Below are positions 43,818-52,803 of a stretch of 64,000 nucleotides of DNA, piece after piece. The notes beneath the pieces are model-generated. The model saw nothing but the letters and a program-made list of their open reading frames with translations, had not been told where the DNA came from and made no database searches. The DNA lies in contig NZ_JAAKGV010000012.1 of assembly GCF_011043735.1 (NCBI RefSeq), positions 62,001 to 126,000 on the forward strand, written 5' to 3'. Numbering within the stretch: position 1 is the stretch's first letter; each line of letters starts with the position of its first letter. Source of the DNA: Methylobacterium sp. DB0501 (GTDB lineage: Bacteria; Pseudomonadota; Alphaproteobacteria; Rhizobiales; Beijerinckiaceae). Both the position numbers and the translations under genes were made by a program.

Positions 43818-44396
43818 TCACCGCTGCCCGTCCCACTTCCCGATCGCATCCTTGGTCAACCCTCCGACCCGGGCATGCGGCCGGCCGCCCGTGGTCATCG
43901 CCAGCGCGAACAGGATCTCGTCGGCGCGCGGGGCATCCGCCACCGCCACCGTGATCCCGTCGAAATGCGAGCGGACATAGGCCGCGTCCTTGTGATGGAT
44001 CGGCACGTCGAGGGAGGCGCCCATCGGCCCGACCTTGGTCATCGACGGCACGATGGCGAGCGCCTGGCCGAGCAGCTCGCGCATCGCGTAGCCGCCGGGC
44101 ACGTGCCACAGCGCCCCGTGCTCCAGCTCGCCGGAAGCGCCCACCAGCGAGCCCTTGCCGTAGGCCTCGATCCGGCCGGGATCGCCGCCGAGCGCGTCGA
44201 GGAGCTTGCGGGCGCATTCGACGCCGAGGGGCTTGAGCGCCTCCATCATCGGGGTGATCTCGGCCTCGTAGCGCCCGGCGAAGGGGTTTCGGAGCACGCA
44301 GGCGACCGAGCCCTTGAGGATCGGGGCGTCGAGCGCGGGACCGCCGTCGTGGCGGACCTCCTCGACGGTGACGACGATCTTGCGGACCTCGATCAT
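43818..44396 (-). CDS. DUF1185 ('amino acid synthesis') family protein
   Basis: 192 residues that match the DUF1185 family over the full length (IEVRKIVVTVEEVRHDGG, then LKGSVACVLRNPFAGRYEAEITPMM, then MGASLDVPIHHKDAAYVRSHFDG). The biochemical role is not established despite the family name. It is last in the hydantoinase/reductase/MarR operon and overlaps the UPF0280 stop as ATGA. A role in breaking down the pathway's ring-opened product is inferred from position only. Confidence 0.82.
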   Translation of the reverse strand: MIEVRKIVVTVEEVRHDGGPALDAPILKGSVACVLRNPFAGRYEAEITPMMEALKPLGVECARKLLDALGGDPGRIEAYGKGSLVGASGELEHGALWHVPGGYAMRELLGQALAIVPSMTKVGPMGASLDVPIHHKDAAYVRSHFDGITVAVADAPRADEILFALAMTTGGRPHARVGGLTKDAIGKWDGQR

Positions 44397-45265
44397 GGGC
44401 GGATCTCCCTTCTGTTGTCGAGAATGCTCGGGTCTTCGAGACTGACGGACCGGCCCTGGAGCATCAGGGCGGCGGAGCGGATCAGACCGGCTTCGCGGAA
44501 TCCCGCCGCCCGGCGCCGCCCGGCCTCGAGGGCGGCGTCGATCTCCGCCGCCGAGAGCACCGGCACCGCGACGGTGACGAGGCGGGCGCCCAGGTCGGAA
44601 TCGGGATCGAGCGCGGTGGCCGGTACCCTTTCCACCCCCGGATGACCCGGTAGGTCGACCGCGTTGGCGATCAGCGTCGCGGCGGCATCGGCGCCTGCGG
44701 CGTCGCGGGCGAGCACCGTCACCGAATCGGCCAGCCCGAGGGAGAAGGAGCGGCCCTGCCGCCCCGAGGTGGCGATGCCGCCGATCCCGTCCTGGTGGCG
44801 CAAGGTCACCCGGCCGTTCAGCGCCGGCACCGGGCCGCGGGAGAAATCCCCGGCGACCCCGATCGCCAGGGTCTCCCCCTCGGTGAGATGCAGGGCGATG
44901 TCGCCGCCGTCGTTGACGAAGGCCTTGTCGAGGGGGCCCGCCTCGCACATCGCCTCCAGGATCTCGTCCGCCACCGCGCCCGCCACCGCCGCCATCGGCG
45001 TGACGAAGTCCCGGTGGCGCCGGCAGGCCGCGACCATCCGGCGGGCGATCCTGCCCTCGACCCGGGGGCGTTCGCTCATGGCTTTCCGCAGTTCCGGGAG
45101 TTCGCCGACGAGCTCGCCCAGGACCGTGGCGAAGCGCGCGACGGCCGCCGCCTGCGCCTGCGCCACCGCGGCTTCCGCGCCCCAGGCGCGCAGCACGAGG
45201 TCGATCGGCCCGTGCTGCAGGTGCAGCCGGCCGTCGGCCAGGAACCGGTGCGCCGGGCCGTCCAC
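44393..45265 (-). CDS. UPF0280 protein with ApbE-like fold (possible flavin transferase)
   Basis: 290 residues from GTG 45265, six bases after the MarR stop codon. UPF0280 is placed in the ApbE-like superfamily. The sequence shows ApbE-type elements: AFVNDGGDIALHL (about 116-128), GIATSGR (163-169) and ADSVTVLARDAAGADAAATLIANA (179-202). ApbE attaches FMN covalently to Ser/Thr of target proteins. No flavin-transfer activity has been shown for UPF0280 to my knowledge. Its fixed place beside a reductase-like Fe-S protein makes that enzyme a candidate target. Confidence 0.75.
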   Translation of the reverse strand: MDGPAHRFLADGRLHLQHGPIDLVLRAWGAEAAVAQAQAAAVARFATVLGELVGELPELRKAMSERPRVEGRIARRMVAACRRHRDFVTPMAAVAGAVADEILEAMCEAGPLDKAFVNDGGDIALHLTEGETLAIGVAGDFSRGPVPALNGRVTLRHQDGIGGIATSGRQGRSFSLGLADSVTVLARDAAGADAAATLIANAVDLPGHPGVERVPATALDPDSDLGARLVTVAVPVLSAAEIDAALEAGRRRAAGFREAGLIRSAALMLQGRSVSLEDPSILDNRREIRP

Positions 45266-45270
45266 GGGCG

Positions 45271-45753
45271 TCAGCCGAGCCGCGCGATGAGGCGCACCAG
45301 CATGTCGGCCTCCGCCGGCGAGAGGGGGGCGAGGGTGCGGGCCGTCACCTCGGGCCCACGGCCCTTCATCGCCTCGATCACCCGGACGCCCTCGTCGGTG
45401 AGCGCCAGCAGCACCAGTCGCGCATCGGCCTCGTCCGCCGTCGGGCGCACCAGGCCGCGGGCGGTCAGCCGACGGGCGACGCCGAACATCGTCGCGGGAT
45501 CGACCCCGACGAGCCGCCCGACGTGGTTCTGCGAGGTCGGCCCGAGGTCGTGCAGCTTGCACAGGACGGCGAATTGCACCGGCGTGACCGAGAACTCCCG
45601 CATCACCGCCTCGAAGATCGAGGAGGCGCGCTGGTGCGCCCGCCGGAGCAGATAGCCGATCTGGTCCTCGACCCGGTAGCGGTCCAGGATTCCGGCGCCG
45701 ATCTCCGGCTCGGGGGCGGGGAGCGGCGCGGCACTCGCGTGGGGAGCGTTCAT
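45271..45753 (-). CDS. MarR-family transcriptional regulator
   Basis: 160 residues with the winged-helix MarR core: EFSVTPVQFAVLCKLHDLGPTSQNHVGRLVGVDPATM is the helix-turn-helix and RLTARGLVRPTADEADARLVLLALTDEG the wing. MarR dimers bind inverted repeats and release DNA on binding a small molecule. Its start overlaps the reductase-like stop codon as ATGA, so it is made with the pathway enzymes. The 18-bp inverted repeats before both units of this cluster are the likely operators. Confidence 0.9.
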   Translation of the reverse strand: MNAPHASAAPLPAPEPEIGAGILDRYRVEDQIGYLLRRAHQRASSIFEAVMREFSVTPVQFAVLCKLHDLGPTSQNHVGRLVGVDPATMFGVARRLTARGLVRPTADEADARLVLLALTDEGVRVIEAMKGRGPEVTARTLAPLSPAEADMLVRLIARLG

Positions 45754-47252
45754 GCGACCTCTCCGGCCGGCCAGGGATGGGCGGGATTCCACCCGTCGAT
45801 CCGCGCAGCGGGCCCGACCTCGCGCAGGACGTCCGCCATCGCCACCACGTCGCCGTCATGCCCGCCTAAGCGCGCATAGAGGTCGCGCGGCAGGGTGAAC
45901 TCGATCGGCGCGACGATCGCCGGGGTCGGCACCGATCCGAAGGCGTTCCGCGGCAGCCGCGTCACGTCGGCCATCACCGTGATGCCGCCGCCGGGCCAGA
46001 CCGTGACCGGCGCGCCGCCCATCGTCACCCGGGTCTCGCCGGCCGCGACCGAGCGGGTGAGCAGCACCGGGTTCTCGGTCACGCCGGCCCGCAGGCTGCC
46101 GCCGGCGCCGGCCATGAACAGGACGGTGCACAGCGACGGCTCGCAATTCTCGCCGATGCGGTCGACGACGTGGCGCACCGGCGCCGGCATCTCGGCCGGG
46201 ACGGGCTTCAGGTCGTCGTCGAGGACGAGCCAGAGGGCGTGCTCGCCGGTGGTCGAGGTCATGAGGAGGCGCAGGCCCGGCCAGGCGGCGGCAGGGTCGA
46301 TCGCCTGGATGATCCCGAGCGGATCGGCGATGTCGGTGCCGCCCCAGCCGACCCCCGGCTGGGCGACCTGGAAGTAGCGGCCCGGCGTCGAGCGCCGCCC
46401 GCGGACCCGGATGCCCGCCGGGCGCATGCCGAGAACCCGGCCGGCCTGGTGCTCGGTGAGAACGCCGGTGATGTGGTCGTCGACGACGATCACCTCGTCG
46501 GCGTGGCCGAGCCATTGCTGCGCGAAGATGCCGACGGTCGCCGAGCCGCAGCCGACGCGCATGCGCTGCTCACGCGTACCGTCGACGATCGGCGCGTGGC
46601 CGGCCTGGACCACGACCTCGTGGCCGCCCTCGATCACCATCGTCACCGGATCGCCCGAGCAGAGGCGGAGCAGCGTGTCGCAGGTGACGTTGCCCTCCTT
46701 CTTCGAGCCGCCGGTGAGGTGGCGCACCCCGCCGACCGACAGCATCTGCGAGCCGTACTCGGCGGTGGTGACGTGGCCGACTTCTTCCCCGTTGACCCGG
46801 ATCGCCGCCCGCTCGGGGCCGAGATGGCGGTCGGTGTCGATCTTCACCTTCACGCCGCAATAGCTGAAGATGCCCTCGGTCACGACCGTGACGGTCTCGA
46901 CGCCGTCGTGCTCGCTCGCCACGATGAAGGGGGCGGGCTTGTAGTCCGGATAGGTGGTGCCGGCGCCGATGCCGGTGACGAAGGTGCGCGAGGGATCGAG
47001 CACCCGCCCGTCCCACTCCGCCGCGCCGAACGGCACCAGCGTACGGCCGGCCTCCGCCGCGTCGTGCAGCAGCACGACCGGGTCGGTGCGGACCAGGTGG
47101 CCGTCCTCGTTGGCGTAGCGCGAGCAGGCGCCGGAGCGGCCGGGGCGGATCCGGCACAGGACCGGGCAGGCATCGCAGCGCACGATGCCGTCGGCCTCCT
47201 GGGCGCCGAACTTCTTGGAGCGCGCTTGCGTGCTCAGGCTGTCGGCGCTCAT
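45750..47252 (-). CDS. 6-hydroxynicotinate reductase-like iron-sulfur protein
   Basis: 500 residues. The N-terminus has a ferredoxin-like 4Fe-4S motif with Cys26, Cys29, Cys33 and Cys43 (CDACPVLCRIRPGRSGAC). Further cysteines at 132, 191, 198 and 235 may bind more clusters. The protein resembles the family named after the Eubacterium barkeri enzyme, which reduces 6-hydroxynicotinate and carries covalent flavin. CGSAT at 235-239 is similar to the end of ApbE flavinylation motifs. In an aerobic relative the true substrate may be another N-heterocycle. The ATG at 47252 overlaps the hydantoinase B stop codon. Confidence 0.75.
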   Translation of the reverse strand: MSADSLSTQARSKKFGAQEADGIVRCDACPVLCRIRPGRSGACSRYANEDGHLVRTDPVVLLHDAAEAGRTLVPFGAAEWDGRVLDPSRTFVTGIGAGTTYPDYKPAPFIVASEHDGVETVTVVTEGIFSYCGVKVKIDTDRHLGPERAAIRVNGEEVGHVTTAEYGSQMLSVGGVRHLTGGSKKEGNVTCDTLLRLCSGDPVTMVIEGGHEVVVQAGHAPIVDGTREQRMRVGCGSATVGIFAQQWLGHADEVIVVDDHITGVLTEHQAGRVLGMRPAGIRVRGRRSTPGRYFQVAQPGVGWGGTDIADPLGIIQAIDPAAAWPGLRLLMTSTTGEHALWLVLDDDLKPVPAEMPAPVRHVVDRIGENCEPSLCTVLFMAGAGGSLRAGVTENPVLLTRSVAAGETRVTMGGAPVTVWPGGGITVMADVTRLPRNAFGSVPTPAIVAPIEFTLPRDLYARLGGHDGDVVAMADVLREVGPAARIDGWNPAHPWPAGEVA

Positions 47253-48955
47253 GACTGCGTCCCCCCGAGGATGTCCTCGCCCCACAGGTCTTTCGCCTCG
47301 TCGGCCCGATAGTAGCCCCGGCGCAGGTCGCGGGCGACGAGCGCGGGGTCGCGGGTCCCGGGCGCACCGTAGCCGCCGCCGCCCGGGGTCATCACCTCGA
47401 CCCGGTCGCCGGCCCGGATCGCGATGTTCTGGTCCTTCGACAGGTGGAGCGGCGTGAACGTCTCCCCGTTGCGATGGATGCGCACCACGTTCGGCGCCCC
47501 GGCGGCCCCGCCGAGCACCCCCGGCGGCCCGAACCGGCCGTGATCCATCACGAACGAGGCCCGGGCCTCGCCGCGCAGCAACTCGACCTCGTAATGGACG
47601 CCGAACCCGCCGCGATGGGCGCCCGCACCACCGGAGCCCTCGCGCAAGGCGAAGCGGCGGAAGAGTACCGGATAATACTGCTCCATCACCTCGACCGGCG
47701 CGGTCTTCGAGATGCCGATGGTGGAGCAGCCGTTGGAGAGCCCGTCATGGCCGGCATTGCCGCCGTAGCCGCCGCCGGTGATCTGGTACATCACGTAAGG
47801 GGCGTTCTTCGCCGGGTCGAAGCCGCCCAGCGCGAAGTTGCCCGACGTGCCGGCGGGCGCCGCCGTGACACGCTCGGGGATCGCCTGGACGAGGGCCAGG
47901 AACACGGCTTCCGCGATGCGCTGGCTCACCTCCGCGGCGCAGCCCGAGACGGGCCGCGGATAGCGCGCATCGAGGAAGGTGCCCTCGGGCCGTACGATCG
48001 TCAGCGGCTCGAAGGTGCCGGCATTGATCGGCACGTCCGGGAAGACGTGCTTCACCGCGAGGTAGACCGAGGAATAGGTCGTCGCCACCACCGAGTTCAT
48101 CGGGCCGCGGCAGGGCGGGGACGAGCCCGAGAAGTCGAAGGTGAGGCCGTCTCCGGCCTTGGTCATCGTCAGGGCGATGCGCAGGGGCTCGTCCACCACG
48201 CCGTCGGAATCGACGAAGGCCTCCGACCGGTAGGTGCCGTCCGGGATCTGGCGGATCTCGGCCCGCATCCGCTCGGCAGAGCGGGCGCGGATCTCCTTGA
48301 TCGCGGCGTCCAGGGTCTTGCGGCCGACCTTCGCCAGCAGGTCGGCGAGCCGGCTCTCGCCGACCATCAGGGCGGCGGCTTGCGCCTTGATGTCGCCGAT
48401 GCGCTGGTCGGCGACGCGGATGTTCGAGGAGATGATGGAAAAGATTTCCTGGTCCATCGTGCCGCGCTTGAACAGCTTGACCGGCGGCAGGCGCAGGCCC
48501 TCCTGCTCGACTTCCGTCGCGTGGGCCGAGAAGCCGCCCGGCACCATGCCGCCGATATCGGGCCAGTGGCCGGTATTCTGCAGCCAGCAGAAGAGTTCGC
48601 CCTCGACGAAGACCGGACGGACGAAGCGCACGTCCATCAGGTGCGTGCCGCCGAGATAGGGGTCGTTGACGATGTAGATGTCGCCGGGCTCCGGTGCCCC
48701 GACCCGGGCCTCGCGGATCAGCCGGATCAGCTCTCCGGTCGAATACTGCATCGTGCCGACGAAGACCGGCAGCCCGTACTCGCCCTGCGAGATCAGCGCG
48801 CCGGTGTCGCGGTCGTAGATCCCGTCGGAGCGGTCGTCGGCCTCGGCGATCACCGGCGAGAAGGCGGAGCGCGAGAACGCGATGTCCATCTCGTTGCAGA
48901 CCTGCTGCAACCCGGCCTGGATCACCGCGAGGGTGAGCGCGTCGAGCTGGCTCAT
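47249..48955 (-). CDS. hyuB: Hydantoinase B/oxoprolinase family subunit
   Basis: 568 residues. The start LTLAVIQAGLQQVCNEMDIAFSRSAFSPVI and the block GDIYIVNDPYLGGTHLMDVRFVRPVF, with metal-type His and Asp residues, are diagnostic. GGGYGG and the late DRVEVMTPGGGGYGAP are also conserved. With subunit A it should perform ATP-dependent hydrolysis (or carboxylation) of a cyclic amide such as a hydantoin, oxoproline or pyridone-type ring. Both ends overlap neighbouring genes by four bases. The exact substrate is unknown. Confidence 0.9.
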   Translation of the reverse strand: MSQLDALTLAVIQAGLQQVCNEMDIAFSRSAFSPVIAEADDRSDGIYDRDTGALISQGEYGLPVFVGTMQYSTGELIRLIREARVGAPEPGDIYIVNDPYLGGTHLMDVRFVRPVFVEGELFCWLQNTGHWPDIGGMVPGGFSAHATEVEQEGLRLPPVKLFKRGTMDQEIFSIISSNIRVADQRIGDIKAQAAALMVGESRLADLLAKVGRKTLDAAIKEIRARSAERMRAEIRQIPDGTYRSEAFVDSDGVVDEPLRIALTMTKAGDGLTFDFSGSSPPCRGPMNSVVATTYSSVYLAVKHVFPDVPINAGTFEPLTIVRPEGTFLDARYPRPVSGCAAEVSQRIAEAVFLALVQAIPERVTAAPAGTSGNFALGGFDPAKNAPYVMYQITGGGYGGNAGHDGLSNGCSTIGISKTAPVEVMEQYYPVLFRRFALREGSGGAGAHRGGFGVHYEVELLRGEARASFVMDHGRFGPPGVLGGAAGAPNVVRIHRNGETFTPLHLSKDQNIAIRAGDRVEVMTPGGGGYGAPGTRDPALVARDLRRGYYRADEAKDLWGEDILGGTQS

Positions 48956-51003
48956 GCCGATGGTCCTTCTGCCCGGATCCTCAGGTTGCCGATGGCGTCG
49001 ACCCGCGCCGTCGCGCCGGGCTCGATCACCGTGGTGGCGTCGATCTGCTGGATCACCGCCGGGCCGGCGATCTCGGCCCCGAGCGGCAGGGCCTCGCGGG
49101 CGTAGATCGCCGCCTCGTGCCAGGCGCCGCCGGCATAGACCGGCCGGGTGCCGAGGCGGGCGCCCGCGAGATCGGTGCGGCCGCGCCCATCGATCAACGC
49201 CGCGAGCGGGAAGGGGCGGCGCCGGCCGATCACCGAGGTGACGAGGTTGACGAGCACCGCCCGGATCTCCGGCAGCCGGACCTGGAAGCGGCGGAAATAC
49301 GCCGCCTCGAACAGCTCCTGGAGCGCCGCGCGGTCGATGTCCGGGGAGGGCAGGGCGACGCGGATCAGGTGGGTCTGGCCGCGGAACTGCATGTCGGCCC
49401 CGTAGGTGACCGTGGTCTCCTCGATCTCGGCCTGCTCCTCGGCCACCATCGCGAGGGCGTCGGCCGCCTGCTCCTCCAGCACGGCCCGCAGGTCGGCCAT
49501 GTCGAACCCGTCGAGCGGCCGGTTGAGCGTGCGCACCCGGTCCTGGCGCAGATCGGCGACAAGGCAGCCCAGCGCGTTGGTGAGGCCGGGGCGCGCCGGC
49601 ACCAGCACTTCCGGGATGCCGAGTTCCCGCGCGAGCGCCACGGCGTGGAGCGGCCCGGCCCCCCCGAAGGCGAAGAGCACGAAGTCGCGCGGGTCGTAGC
49701 CGCGCGACAGGGACACCATGCGAATCGCGCCGGTCATGTGGACGTTGCCGAGCCGGATCACCGCCTCGGCCGCCTCCTCGACGCTCATGCCGAGGGGGCC
49801 GGCGAGGTCGCGGGCGAAAGCCGCCCGGATCGCCTCGAGGGAGACGCCCGGCCGGACCGCGGTGAGGCGGCCGGGGTCGAGGCGTCCGAGCACCAGGTTG
49901 GCGTCGGTGATGGTCGGCCGGGTGCCGCCGCGGCCGTAGCCGATCGGGCCGGGCTCCGAGCCGGCGCTCTCGGGCCCGACCCGGAGCATCCCCGCCCGGT
50001 CGACGGAGGCGATCGAGCCGCCGCCGGCCCCGACCGTGTGGACGTCGACCATCGGCAGGTGGATCGGCAAACCGTAATCGATGGTGAGTTCCGCCGAGAC
50101 CTCCGGCACGCCGCCGGCGATCAGCGCCACGTCGGTGGAGGTGCCGCCCATGTCGTACGTGATGGCGTTCTTCAGCCCCGACTGGGCGAGGGTGGCGGCG
50201 GCGGCCATCACCCCGGAGGCCGGGCCTGACATCACGGTCTTGGCCGCCGCCTCGACGACGAGCCCCGCCGGCACGGTGCCGCCATTGCCGTTCATCACCA
50301 GCAGGTCGCGGGAAAAGCCTTGGGTGCGCAGCTCGTCCTGGAGGCGGCGGATGTAGCGGTCGAGGATCGGCTGCACCGCGGCGTTGACCGAGGCGGTGGT
50401 GCCACGTTCGTATTCGCGGAACTCCGACAGGAGCGCGTGGCCGAGGGTGACATAGGGATTCGGCCAGAGGGCCTTCGCGACGGCGCCGGCGCGCAGCTCG
50501 TGCGCGGGATTGGCGTAGGCGTGGAGGAAGTGGATCACCAGGGCTTCGCAGCCCTCCGCCAGCAGGGCGCGGACGGCCTCCGCCACCGCCGCCTCGTCGA
50601 GCGGGGTGCGCACCGTGCCGTCGGCCATGACCCGCTCGGGCACCTCGCGGCGCCATTCGCGCGGGATCAGCGGCTCGAAGGTGCCGAACATGCCGTAAGG
50701 CTTCGGCCGGGTCCGGCGCCCGAGTTCGAGGACGTCGCGAAACCCTTCCGTGGTGATGAGGCCGACTTTCGCCGTCTTGCGCTCCAGCACCGCGTTGGTG
50801 GTGGCGGTGGTGCCGTGGATGACGAGGTCGAGGTCCGCCGGCGCCACCGCGGCGGCGGAGATCGCCGCGAGCACGCCCTCGGCCTGGTTGCGCACGGTCG
50901 TCGGCACCTTGGCGAGGCGCACCCGCACGCCCGAGGAATCCACCTCCGTCAGGAGAAGGTCGGTGAATGTGCCGCCGACATCGATGCCCGCCACGCGTCT
51001 CAC
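48952..51003 (-). CDS. hyuA: Hydantoinase A/oxoprolinase family subunit
   Basis: 683 residues. It opens with the actin-like ATP site AGIDVGGTFTDLLL, followed by HGTTATTNAVLERK and, near residue 285, YDMGGTSTDVAL. The body is that of N-methylhydantoinase A and acetone/acetophenone carboxylase subunits, which phosphorylate the substrate carbonyl with ATP. The start is GTG 51003 with GAGGTG upstream. The 18-bp inverted repeat at 51016-51033 lies directly before the ribosome-binding site, so a bound repressor would block this promoter. It is the first gene of the catabolic operon. Confidence 0.92.
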   Translation of the reverse strand: MRRVAGIDVGGTFTDLLLTEVDSSGVRVRLAKVPTTVRNQAEGVLAAISAAAVAPADLDLVIHGTTATTNAVLERKTAKVGLITTEGFRDVLELGRRTRPKPYGMFGTFEPLIPREWRREVPERVMADGTVRTPLDEAAVAEAVRALLAEGCEALVIHFLHAYANPAHELRAGAVAKALWPNPYVTLGHALLSEFREYERGTTASVNAAVQPILDRYIRRLQDELRTQGFSRDLLVMNGNGGTVPAGLVVEAAAKTVMSGPASGVMAAAATLAQSGLKNAITYDMGGTSTDVALIAGGVPEVSAELTIDYGLPIHLPMVDVHTVGAGGGSIASVDRAGMLRVGPESAGSEPGPIGYGRGGTRPTITDANLVLGRLDPGRLTAVRPGVSLEAIRAAFARDLAGPLGMSVEEAAEAVIRLGNVHMTGAIRMVSLSRGYDPRDFVLFAFGGAGPLHAVALARELGIPEVLVPARPGLTNALGCLVADLRQDRVRTLNRPLDGFDMADLRAVLEEQAADALAMVAEEQAEIEETTVTYGADMQFRGQTHLIRVALPSPDIDRAALQELFEAAYFRRFQVRLPEIRAVLVNLVTSVIGRRRPFPLAALIDGRGRTDLAGARLGTRPVYAGGAWHEAAIYAREALPLGAEIAGPAVIQQIDATTVIEPGATARVDAIGNLRIRAEGPSA

Positions 51004-51015
51004 GTCACACCTCGA

Positions 51016-51033
51016 TCATTCGCCTACGAACGG
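51016..51033 (-). promoter_or_regulatory. Inverted-repeat operator of the hydantoinase operon
   Basis: On the minus strand the site reads CCGTTCGTAGGCGAATGA. It agrees at 15 of 18 positions with the site before the binding-protein gene (56064-56081). It is 12 bp from the hyuA start. A MarR-type dimer site is the simplest reading, since the operon itself encodes a MarR protein. Confidence 0.7.
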
Positions 51034-51142
51034 TTTCGTTGGGGGCGGGCGTGAGCCGGCGCCGTCTCGACACCCTACCCTTTAAAAGTCGCGCGCCCCT
51101 CCTTCCCTCGGCGATACCGGGCAAGCCCGGTATCGCTGCAAG

Positions 51143-51230
51143 TTGTGGAGAGGCGTTGGAGGTTGGGGTGGTGCCGCGTCGAGCACAAGGCTTCTCCGGC
51201 ACCACCCCCACCCCCAACCCCTCCCCACAA
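51143..51230. repeat. Long imperfect inverted repeat after livF
   Basis: The arms 51143-51176 and 51197-51230 (34 bases each) are near-complementary; the right arm is CCACCCCCACCCCCAACCCC-like and the left arm G-rich. A 20-base loop separates them. It lies 80 bp after the livF stop, so it may end the transporter transcript. The sequence resembles REP-type intergenic elements common in this order. Confidence 0.6.
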
Positions 51231-51313
51231 GGGGGAGGGGAAAGCGCCCGTATTTGCAGCGAGTTAGCCTGTGAGACGCGGGAACGGAGATCCCGCGCCA
51301 TCTCCGACCCCCC

Positions 51314-52024
51314 TCACACCGTCAGGTACGCCTCCCTGACCGCCTCGTCCGCCTCCAAGGCCGCCATCGTGCCCTCGAAGTGGATCGCACCCTTCTCGAT
51401 CACGTAGGCCCGGTCCGAGACCGCGCCGGCGAAGCTCAGGTTCTGTTCCGAGAGCAGCACTGCGATGCCCTCGCCCTTCATTCGCAGCACCGCGTCGGCC
51501 ATCTGCTCGACGATGACCGGGGCCAGGCCTTCCGAGGGCTCGTCGAGCAGCACCGCGTGGGGATTGCCCATCAGGGTGCGGGCGATGGTGAGCATCTGCT
51601 GCTCGCCTCCCGACATCGCGGCGGCGCGGCGGCCGCGCATCTCGGCGAGGTTGGGAAAGATCGAGAACAGCTCGTCCGGCGTCCAGGCGGCGCGTCCGTC
51701 CGCCGGCACCTTGCGGCCGACCTCCAGGTTCTCCATCACCGTGAGATCGGTGAAGATGCGCCGCTCCTCCGGCACGTAGCCGAGGCCGCGGCGGGCGACG
51801 CGAAAGGGCTCCCAGCCGGACACCGCCTGGCCCTCGAACCAGACCGTGCCGCCGGTCGGCGGCAGCACGCCCATGATGGCTTTCAGCGTCGTCGACTTGC
51901 CGGCGCCGTTGCGGCCCATCAGGGCCACGACCTCGCCGGGCCGCAGCGTCAGGGTGACGCCGAACAGCACCTGGGCCCGGCCGTAGGAAGCCGTGAGGCC
52001 GGAGACGTCGAGGAGGGCCCTCAT
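51314..52024 (-). CDS. livF: Branched-chain-type ABC transporter ATPase, LivF-like
   Basis: 236 residues. Walker A is GRNGAGKST, the ABC signature MSGGEQQ and Walker B HAVLLDEPSEGLAP. The PEERRIF segment is typical of LivF/UrtE ATPases. It overlaps livG as ATGA. With LivG it powers the fused LivHM permease. In this setting the substrate is more probably the N-heterocycle or amide used by the neighbouring operon than leucine. Confidence 0.9.
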   Translation of the reverse strand: MRALLDVSGLTASYGRAQVLFGVTLTLRPGEVVALMGRNGAGKSTTLKAIMGVLPPTGGTVWFEGQAVSGWEPFRVARRGLGYVPEERRIFTDLTVMENLEVGRKVPADGRAAWTPDELFSIFPNLAEMRGRRAAAMSGGEQQMLTIARTLMGNPHAVLLDEPSEGLAPVIVEQMADAVLRMKGEGIAVLLSEQNLSFAGAVSDRAYVIEKGAIHFEGTMAALEADEAVREAYLTV

Positions 52025-52803
52025 GCCACCGCCTTCCGGCGCGCGCGCATCGCCGCCTCGGTGCCGGCCTCGCCGAGATAGACCTGCTTCACCCGCGGGT
52101 CGGCACGGATCTCCTCCGGCGTGCCGGCGGCGACGATCTCGCCGCGCACCAGCACCAGCACCCGGTCGGCATGGGCGAAGACCGCCTCCATGTCGTGCTC
52201 GGTGTAGAGGACGCCGATGCGGTTCGTCCGCGCCACCTCGGCGGTGAGCGCCATCAGCCCCGAGCGCTCCCGCGGCGCCATGCCGGCGGTGGGCTCGTCC
52301 ATCAGCAGGAGCTTCGGGCGCGAGGCGAGCGCGACCGCCAGCTCCACCCGCTTCACGTCGCCGTAGGCCAGTTCCGAGACCGACCGCTCGGCGTCGGTGC
52401 GCATCCCGACGCCGGCCAGCAGCGACAGCGCCTCGTCGCGGTAGAGGGCGCTCGCGTCCCGGAAGAGGCCGCGCGAGCGGCCGTGATGCGACAGCAGCGC
52501 CATCTGGACGTTCTCCGCCACCGTCATCGACACGAAGGTCTGGGCGACCTGGAAGGTACGCCCGACGCCGGCCTTCCCGATCGCCCGGGCCGGCAACCCG
52601 GCGATCGACCGCCCGTCGAGGGCGATGGTGCCGGAATCGGGGCGGAGCTGCCCACCCACCATGTTGAAGGTGGTGGACTTGCCGGCCCCGTTCGGCCCGA
52701 TGATCGCCAGCATCTCGCCGGCGGCCAGCGTGAAGGACACGTCCTTGGCGGCGGCGACGCCGCCGAAGCGCTTGGTCAGGCCCTCGACGACGAGGAGAGT
52801 CAT
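52021..52803 (-). CDS. livG: Branched-chain-type ABC transporter ATPase, LivG-like
   Basis: 260 residues. Walker A is GPNGAGKST, the signature region is VSELAYGDVKRVELAVAL and Walker B LLLMDEPTAGMAP, followed by YTEHDMEAVFAHADRVLVL. The start ATG 52803 overlaps the permease stop codon as ATGA. The signature LAYGD departs from the usual LSYG(D/E) only slightly. Confidence 0.9.
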   Translation of the reverse strand: MTLLVVEGLTKRFGGVAAAKDVSFTLAAGEMLAIIGPNGAGKSTTFNMVGGQLRPDSGTIALDGRSIAGLPARAIGKAGVGRTFQVAQTFVSMTVAENVQMALLSHHGRSRGLFRDASALYRDEALSLLAGVGMRTDAERSVSELAYGDVKRVELAVALASRPKLLLMDEPTAGMAPRERSGLMALTAEVARTNRIGVLYTEHDMEAVFAHADRVLVLVRGEIVAAGTPEEIRADPRVKQVYLGEAGTEAAMRARRKAVA

